This document shows positions 59,287 to 64,000 of a DNA stretch of 64,000 nt, in pieces. Both the position numbers and the translations under genes were made by a program. The stretch lies in contig DASZTG010000011.1 in assembly GCA_035548375.1 (NCBI GenBank), forward strand, positions 58,586-122,585. The letters are read 5' to 3'. The notes beneath the pieces are model-generated. The model ran no database searches and was not told the DNA's origin. It was given only the letters and a program-made list of their open reading frames with translations. Positions within the stretch are counted from its first letter, which is position 1, and the number at the start of each line of letters is the position of its first letter. The DNA comes from JACQAP01 sp035548375. Its GTDB lineage: Bacteria; Pseudomonadota; Gammaproteobacteria; Burkholderiales; JACQAP01.

Positions 59287-60204
59287 ATGAGCGACAAACC
59301 TTCGGTTGGTTTCATCGGTGTTGGCCTGATGGGCAAAGGCATGGCGAAGAACGCGGTGGAGAAGGGCTTTCCGGTCACCGTGGTGGCGCATCGCAAACGT
59401 GACGCCGTGGAAGACCTGCTTAAGCGCGGTGCGACAGAGGCCGCAACGGCCAGGGAGCTGGCCGCGAAGGTCGATGCGATCGTGCTGTGCGTGACCGGCG
59501 CGCCGCAGGTCGAGGAGATGCTGCGCAAGCCCGACGGCATTCTTGCCGGCGCCAGAAAGGGCCTGACCATCATCGACAGCTCGACCTCGGAACCCGATGT
59601 GACGGAACGCCTGCACAAGGAACTGGCGGAACGCGGCATCACCTTTATCGATGCGCCGCTTTCCCGCACGCCTGCCCATGCCTGGAATGGTGAACTGACG
59701 ACTTTTGTCGGCGGCCCGGCGCCGCTGGTGGACAAGTGGCGCCCGCTGCTGTCGACGTGGGCTAGTGTCATCCTTCCCACCGGCGGTCCGGTCGGATCGG
59801 CGCATGCGCTCAAGCTGATCAACAATCTGATGAGCATCGGCTATGCGTCGCTCTGGTCGGAGTGCTACGCGATGATGGGGAAAATCGGCCTGAAGCCGCA
59901 GGTGCTGCGCGAGCTGATTGCCAACACTGGCATGAACTGCGGCAATTTCCAGAATTTCTCCAAGTACATCTGCGATGGCGACGCGAATGCCCATCAGTTC
60001 TCGCTGTCGAACTGCCTGAAGGACATGACCTACTACAGCCGGCTGGCCAGCAAGCACAACACTGCAACGCTGATGTCGTCGAGTGCGCTCGAGTTGCTGA
60101 AGCTCGGTAACAACATGGGATTCGGCGAGCGCAATATCCCGGAAGCGGTCGATATCGTGCTGCGGCTCAATGGCCAGAAGGAAGGGCCGGTTACGGATAG
60201 TTAG
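59287..60204 (+). CDS. 3-Hydroxyisobutyrate/beta-hydroxyacid dehydrogenase family protein
   Basis: A 305-residue NAD(P)-dependent oxidoreductase. The dinucleotide motif is GFIGVGLMGKGMAKN at residues 8-22. The substrate-binding motif typically DAPVSGG is DAPLSRTPAHAWNG, a clear variation at residues 119-132. The catalytic Lys is in GSAHALKLINNLM near 178, and the C-terminal LKDMTYYSRLA is standard. The altered DAPxSGG suggests a non-standard substrate. The ATG follows GGGAGAAAACA. Confidence 0.85.
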   Translation: MSDKPSVGFIGVGLMGKGMAKNAVEKGFPVTVVAHRKRDAVEDLLKRGATEAATARELAAKVDAIVLCVTGAPQVEEMLRKPDGILAGARKGLTIIDSSTSEPDVTERLHKELAERGITFIDAPLSRTPAHAWNGELTTFVGGPAPLVDKWRPLLSTWASVILPTGGPVGSAHALKLINNLMSIGYASLWSECYAMMGKIGLKPQVLRELIANTGMNCGNFQNFSKYICDGDANAHQFSLSNCLKDMTYYSRLASKHNTATLMSSSALELLKLGNNMGFGERNIPEAVDIVLRLNGQKEGPVTDS

Positions 60205-60321
60205 CGAAGCGGCTGGACGGAAATAGCGGGCGGGTTTGTTCCCGGATCAACGCGCAGGAAAAATAAATCTGTCCCCTTATTACTTTCGCGTGTGGGTTCG
60301 CTATAAGTGGGTTAAGTTTGT

Positions 60322-60654
60322 TCACTGAGATCGCCTTCTGAATGCCAAGAAGAGAAAGACTGTCAGAGAAATGAAAAAGACCAGCATGAGCACTGAACTG
60401 TATGAAACAAGGCACATTGGACATTCATTCGGAGTGGGGTATGCCTTGTCGGCGGAAAAGGCGTCCAACAATAGGTATATCGAGATGAAGGGTCCAGTTG
60501 CGAAGATAAACAGGAGGCCCATCAATCCGAATACTGCCCCGCCGAGATGGCTGTGCCCGAGACCACCCGCTGAAATGAGGAAGGCCAGTGCGTGCAGCGC
60601 GGATGCCCCCAGGTAGGACTTAAGCAACTTCGAGATTGCGACTTTCCAGCCCAT
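60322..60654 (-). CDS. Small membrane protein
   Basis: A 110-residue protein with three hydrophobic helices (SALHALAFLISAGGLGHSHLGG, GAVFGLMGLLFIFATGPFISIYLLL, VLMLVFFISLTVFLFLAF), a CPMC pair in the loop before the last helix, and a basic C-terminus (RRRSQ). The CxxC could bind metal or form a disulphide. I do not recognise the family. It lies 21 bp after the stop of the alpha/beta hydrolase gene on the same strand. Confidence 0.55.
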   Translation of the reverse strand: MGWKVAISKLLKSYLGASALHALAFLISAGGLGHSHLGGAVFGLMGLLFIFATGPFISIYLLLDAFSADKAYPTPNECPMCLVSYSSVLMLVFFISLTVFLFLAFRRRSQ

Positions 60655-60675
60655 CCCCTACACCACAACTCGAAT

Positions 60676-61482
60676 TTAACTACAGCGCCGGGCCAGAAAC
60701 TCGGCCAGCGTATCCGCGCACTCGCGTCCGTGGGACAGCGGCAGACCGTGCTTCGAATGCGCGAAGACCTGCAATTCTGCGCCGGGGACCGCGGTGCGCA
60801 TCGCGGCCATCGCTTCCAGCGGGATGAAGGGACTGGATTGCGGGCTGAGGAGCAGGGTCGGCACGGCGATTTCGCCCAGGCGCGGCGTCAGGTCCGCGCC
60901 TAGGAGCAGATCCGCAAGCCCGAGGGTTGCATCCATCGAACAGGTCTCGTGGACTTTCAGGTACCAGGCGTACAGCTCCGGACTCAGGGCGCCGGGATGG
61001 AAGCGCGATTCCATCAAGAGCTTCGCCCAGCCCGCCTGGCCTTCCTTTGCGACGACGTCACGCCATCCCCTGACGTTGTTCACCAGCCCGCCGCGCGCGG
61101 CGGCGTTGGAAAGCGTGAGGCTCAGTAGACGCTTCGGATGGGCAAGCGCGCAGGCGAGGGCTACGGTGCCGCCGATCGATTCACCCACCAGGTGGAAGCG
61201 CTCGACGCCGGCAGCGTCGGCGACCTTCAGCAGGTCATCCACCAGTCCTTCGAAGGTCCATCGATAGTCGCGCGGCGGGACGGAGGACTTGCCGAATCCG
61301 CGCATGTCGAAGCGCAGCAACCGGTAACGGGTGGCGAGGACTGGAAGCCAGTCCGCCCAGATGTGCGTGTTGGCGCCGATGCCGTGGTGGAAGACGATCG
61401 TCTGCGGGTTGTCGATCCAGGGCGGGACTACGTCGCAGAGATCGAAGTAGAGCGAACCAGACAGAGAATTGATCATCGGCAT
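60676..61482 (-). CDS. Alpha/beta fold hydrolase
   Basis: A 268-residue soluble hydrolase. VFHHGIGANTHIWADWLP near residue 31 supplies the oxyanion HGxG-like motif, FHLVGESIGGTVALACALAHPKRL near residue 97 the nucleophile elbow GESIGG, and the C-terminal VFAHSKHGLPLSHGRECADTL the catalytic His. The family comprises 3-oxoadipate enol-lactonase-like and other esterases. The C-terminal third exists as a second, truncated copy at 58288-58520. Substrate unknown. It starts 26 bp after the last gene of the putative defence cassette. Confidence 0.85.
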   Translation of the reverse strand: MPMINSLSGSLYFDLCDVVPPWIDNPQTIVFHHGIGANTHIWADWLPVLATRYRLLRFDMRGFGKSSVPPRDYRWTFEGLVDDLLKVADAAGVERFHLVGESIGGTVALACALAHPKRLLSLTLSNAAARGGLVNNVRGWRDVVAKEGQAGWAKLLMESRFHPGALSPELYAWYLKVHETCSMDATLGLADLLLGADLTPRLGEIAVPTLLLSPQSSPFIPLEAMAAMRTAVPGAELQVFAHSKHGLPLSHGRECADTLAEFLARRCS

Positions 61483-61508
61483 AACGAAGATCCGCTCGCT
61501 AGCTTGAT

Positions 61509-62135
61509 TCAGCTGAGCGCTTGACGCAGAAGGAGGTTGTCGAGCTGACGAGGGTTCAATTCAACTCCAAACGTCTCAACACAGAAAACTTGGAGCCGAA
61601 GACATTTTTGTGTGAATTTACGATACTCATCGTCGCCATCGCGATTCTCGTGGCTAGCCTGTCCGACAATGTATGACAAACTCCTCATTCCGGCGAGTGC
61701 TCGGGAATCCAAAATAAAAAAGAGACTCGGTACATGAAAGTGACGATATTTTGACGCCAGAGATCGCTTGTTCTGTTTGCTGATTCGCCGAAAGAGTTTC
61801 GTTACCTCCAAATGGACTCTTAGTAAGGTGGTCCACCCAGCTGGAGTACCTGGCGAAACCTTCTTTGCTTCAGAAATCCAAACGTCCATATCTGACTGAA
61901 CGATTCGTGGGCCGACCGCTTTGATATAGAAATCGTCGTTCTTTTCATTTCCTTTCTTCCGCCGTCGTTCGATGGCTGCCGCGTAAATTCGACCAATCAT
62001 CAGTATTTTCGTCAGTACGACATCTTGTTCGATATGAAGTGGAAATTCTCGGCAGAGCCTGTAAAGGATTTGATTGCTGAAATCCCAAGGTGTTTGCTCG
62101 ATAGCTCGCAGCACATCAGAATGTTGCAGTGACAT
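61509..62135 (-). CDS. Helical protein of the SIR2-associated cassette
   Basis: A 208-residue soluble, helix-rich protein without signal peptide. Features: IGRIYAAAIERRRKKGNEKN, WTTLLRVHLEVTKLFRRISK, then KYRHFHVPSLFFILDSRA with a His-rich and Asp/Ser/Arg-containing block, and LNPRQLDNLLLRQ at the C-terminus. I do not recognise its family with confidence. It starts 11 bp after the stop of a four-helix membrane protein gene, so the two are coupled; I take the ATG at 62135 because an upstream frame extension overlaps that gene. Its role is inferred from linkage with a SIR2-like protein. Confidence 0.6.
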   Translation of the reverse strand: MSLQHSDVLRAIEQTPWDFSNQILYRLCREFPLHIEQDVVLTKILMIGRIYAAAIERRRKKGNEKNDDFYIKAVGPRIVQSDMDVWISEAKKVSPGTPAGWTTLLRVHLEVTKLFRRISKQNKRSLASKYRHFHVPSLFFILDSRALAGMRSLSYIVGQASHENRDGDDEYRKFTQKCLRLQVFCVETFGVELNPRQLDNLLLRQALS

Positions 62136-62146
62136 AAGAGATCTGA

Positions 62147-62872
62147 CTAGGACCCAGAGATATCGGTTTGTTCGGAAGCGAGAGTCGGTTCCGCGGGAAA
62201 ATACTTGTAGGTCATGCTTCGGCGATACATCAACACCTCGCGATCCGAAAATCGGCCACGTCCGTGCCCAAAAATCATGCTGACTACTGCCAATGCGGCC
62301 CCGGAGGTAGCGAATACCACTAGCCAATTAATGCGGAAAGAAGAGAAGTTAATCAGATCTTTATCGATAAAGTATTTAACGCCGATAAGAATCCAAACAA
62401 TAACGAATGAAAAGCTGACGATCTCGTTGATCTTTGAAACCGAAAAGGTTTTTCGCGGAAATACAGTCTTATATAGAGGCCCAGTGAATAGGTCTTCAAG
62501 CATGTCGACATGAACTTCCCAGTGCCGTTGCCAAGCCTTACTGCCTACGTTCGTTAGAAACCAAGCGGTGGCCAATACGAAACCAATGCAGATAACAAAA
62601 TAGACTTCAACGTGGTCGTACGGATCCGCCATCAAGTAGTTGCTCGAGTTCACTAGCGCAAAATATCCAATCAATGTACTGGCAATAAAAGCCCAGAAAT
62701 AAGTAGCGCGCTTCCAGTACATTTCAATTTCAAAATTCCGCGTAGCCCAGGCCTTCTCAAAGGCTAACTTAGCCTTTTCTCTATCGTCGAGAAGATTCTG
62801 TTGATACTCCGCCGACGTGAGTGGCTTCAGCGCCGATTTACGCGTGTCTATGATGTATCTTAGAAGAGCCAT
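62147..62872 (-). CDS. Four-helix membrane protein of the SIR2-associated cassette (RipA-like?)
   Basis: A 241-residue integral membrane protein. Four hydrophobic helices lie near residues 55-76, 88-110, 150-171 and 181-202, preceded by an N-terminal EKAWATRNFEIEMYWKRATYFWAF amphipathic block. It resembles the RipA-type octameric membrane protein family in that block and in helix number; this is tentative. In defence systems, small multi-helix proteins often are pore-forming effectors that depolarise the membrane when triggered. The gene lies 78 bp after the SIR2-like gene and 11 bp before the helical-protein gene. Confidence 0.6.
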   Translation of the reverse strand: MALLRYIIDTRKSALKPLTSAEYQQNLLDDREKAKLAFEKAWATRNFEIEMYWKRATYFWAFIASTLIGYFALVNSSNYLMADPYDHVEVYFVICIGFVLATAWFLTNVGSKAWQRHWEVHVDMLEDLFTGPLYKTVFPRKTFSVSKINEIVSFSFVIVWILIGVKYFIDKDLINFSSFRINWLVVFATSGAALAVVSMIFGHGRGRFSDREVLMYRRSMTYKYFPAEPTLASEQTDISGS

Positions 62873-62950
62873 ACGATGACCTCAGTGCTAAAAGATGGGC
62901 CGATTGCCAGTAGCTGCATCGTGGTAGAGGTGTCACTGCTGGGGGGGGAA

Positions 62951-64000
62951 TCACTTGGTTCTTGTGTCGAGAGGGCGAGCGTCTTTTAGAAAATTCTCGA
63001 GTAGCTCACACTCTCTGCGCATTTCAACGTCATTTGTGTCGATGGCTTTTTGCAATGCGATTTCGCTTAGTCGTTTAGATTCTCTCGAATTCGGAATCAA
63101 ACCCAGTGAGAACATCCTTACTGGTGGATTCGAGTCCATGATTAACTTTTCGAGAATGGCGGTGCGGAGTCGGACGTCGTTCTTTAGAAGAACGTCGATC
63201 GATTTGCAGCGCTCTTCGGGCAAGCGCATCTCGTCACACGCAGAAACGACGGGATCAATAACTGAGTCAGTCACCTTTTTTTCGGCCGATATCCGTAGCC
63301 TCTTCTCTGCTTCCGACTCTGATTCGATTGCCCAGGGCAAGGTGGACATCAAGAAGTAACTTGCCGTTTGCCTGATCCAAATGGCGTTGGCTTCTACTGG
63401 GGGTGGCAACGTGCGAGATACAAAGACGGTTGGAATCCGTCTGGCACACTGCCGAAACACATCCTCAAGGTGAGGATCTCTCAACGAGGTTCCTAGAAAT
63501 ACGGCGATATCGGCCCTTAAGGCGTCATTGTGAAAGGCGGTAAGGAGAGCGGGATAAGGCCGTTGCGTAATTCGCTTCTCGCGCGAAGGCAAAACAAGCG
63601 CCGCTGAGAGGGTGCGATGAGGTTCGGAAGAAGAGTGCAATTTGAAGTCCCCGAAGACGGGGATGGTATGTCGTAGTTTGACGGGATCCCCGTTGTCAGA
63701 GAGATACCAGTCTGTCGAGCCATGTAGCTTGAGTATCTTAAATTGTGCGTCAGGAACAATTCCTTTCCAGTCGGAAATTTCGAAATGCGGTTGCTCCTCG
63801 AAGCCGTCCACAAATGGATATTCAGTATTGCGAGCGCCTATCTCAATGGCGCGATCGTAGTTGGTAGTTGCTATTGTCAGATTGATACTCTTTGCGGCGA
63901 CTAATATTGGCGTCCATAGGGCCTCGGCTCGAAGTCGAACTACTTGTTCACAGGTATGCTGCACGTACCATTCTGCTTCCCTCGTTACCGAATCCATTCT
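62951..64000 (-). CDS. SIR2-like domain protein (partial at window edge)
   Basis: At least 349 residues; the frame is open at the right edge, so the N-terminal GAGxS Rossmann motif is outside. Present are TTNYDRAIE (residues 44-52) for NAD binding, ILKLHGSTDWYL (88-99) with the catalytic-type His, PSREKR near 137, and IAVFLGTSLRDPHLEDVF (164-181), the hallmark ending of SIR2_2-like domains. A helical C-terminal region of about 150 residues follows. Such proteins are NAD-degrading anti-phage effectors in several defence families, not protein deacetylases. The next two genes on the strand are a membrane protein and a helical protein, suggesting a three-gene unit. Confidence 0.8.
   Translation of the reverse strand, partial: RMDSVTREAEWYVQHTCEQVVRLRAEALWTPILVAAKSINLTIATTNYDRAIEIGARNTEYPFVDGFEEQPHFEISDWKGIVPDAQFKILKLHGSTDWYLSDNGDPVKLRHTIPVFGDFKLHSSSEPHRTLSAALVLPSREKRITQRPYPALLTAFHNDALRADIAVFLGTSLRDPHLEDVFRQCARRIPTVFVSRTLPPPVEANAIWIRQTASYFLMSTLPWAIESESEAEKRLRISAEKKVTDSVIDPVVSACDEMRLPEERCKSIDVLLKNDVRLRTAILEKLIMDSNPPVRMFSLGLIPNSRESKRLSEIALQKAIDTNDVEMRRECELLENFLKDARPLDTRTK

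Noticed and set aside
1..64000. tRNA genes, CRISPR arrays, insertion sequences and att sites
   Set aside because: I looked for T-loop-like GGTTCGANTCC motifs, regularly spaced repeats and transposase or integrase signatures and found none I could support by eye.

Overview
The window reads as chromosomal DNA of a high-GC betaproteobacterium, probably Burkholderiales or a close relative. This is inferred from codon use and gene families (Anbu locus, BenE symporter, DUF899/GFA genes, quinoprotein-associated SoxYZ carrier); no rRNA or tRNA confirms it. I see no CRISPR array, insertion sequence or intact prophage.

Layout. 1-6.0 kb: end of a probable zinc metalloprotease, a phospholipase with two cyclic-nucleotide-binding domains, a DUF2652 protein, a structured noncoding RNA that fits 6S RNA with its own promoter, and a D-aminoacylase-type amidohydrolase. 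6.2-11.4 kb: a winged-helix regulator followed by stress-type genes (YncE-like, MFS, DUF899, GFA); two of these share an identical 17-bp element at the same distance from a TAGA box. 11.6-29 kb: exported proteins, an FMN-binding protein paired with the flavin transferase ApbE, a PQQ-type sugar dehydrogenase and SoxYZ-like carrier, an orphan betaine-binding protein, the protease Prc, an MFS carrier and an SDR protein without its catalytic YxxxK. 29.5-32.3 kb: BON lipoprotein and an Anbu peptidase / N-formylglutamate amidohydrolase / transglutaminase operon. 32.5-41.3 kb: BenE, a TetR regulator with a well-formed divergent promoter, and a catabolic run (ketopantoate-reductase-like, enolase superfamily, DoxX, DUF1330) that ends with two unrelated kinds of 2-haloacid dehalogenase side by side; then a frameshifted lipoprotein and a flavin monooxygenase. 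41.4-45.2 kb: a 964-residue OmpR-type/ATPase regulator with three 11-bp direct repeats upstream, and a DJ-1/PfpI protein.

From about 45.4 kb the sequence becomes accessory: more variable base composition, gene remnants and lipoproteins. It holds a DUF2235 hydrolase with a Bor-like lipoprotein and a membrane protein, flanked by two decayed LysR remnants; two lipoprotein genes, one an alpha/beta hydrolase; a PAS-LuxR regulator bracketed by related ATCACCC/GGGTGAT palindromes; and a three-gene operon of exported proteins. Two of these carry zinc-phospholipase-C-like metal motifs, one of them apparently joined to a C-terminal outer-membrane barrel. Next come a duplicated 3' fragment of an alpha/beta hydrolase gene, a beta-hydroxyacid dehydrogenase, and at the right edge a tight SIR2-like NADase / four-helix membrane protein / small helical protein cassette that looks like an anti-phage defence unit, its first gene cut by the window edge.

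The best candidates for undescribed systems are the SIR2 cassette (61.5-64.0 kb) and the secreted phospholipase-like/barrel operon with its regulator (52.0-58.2 kb).
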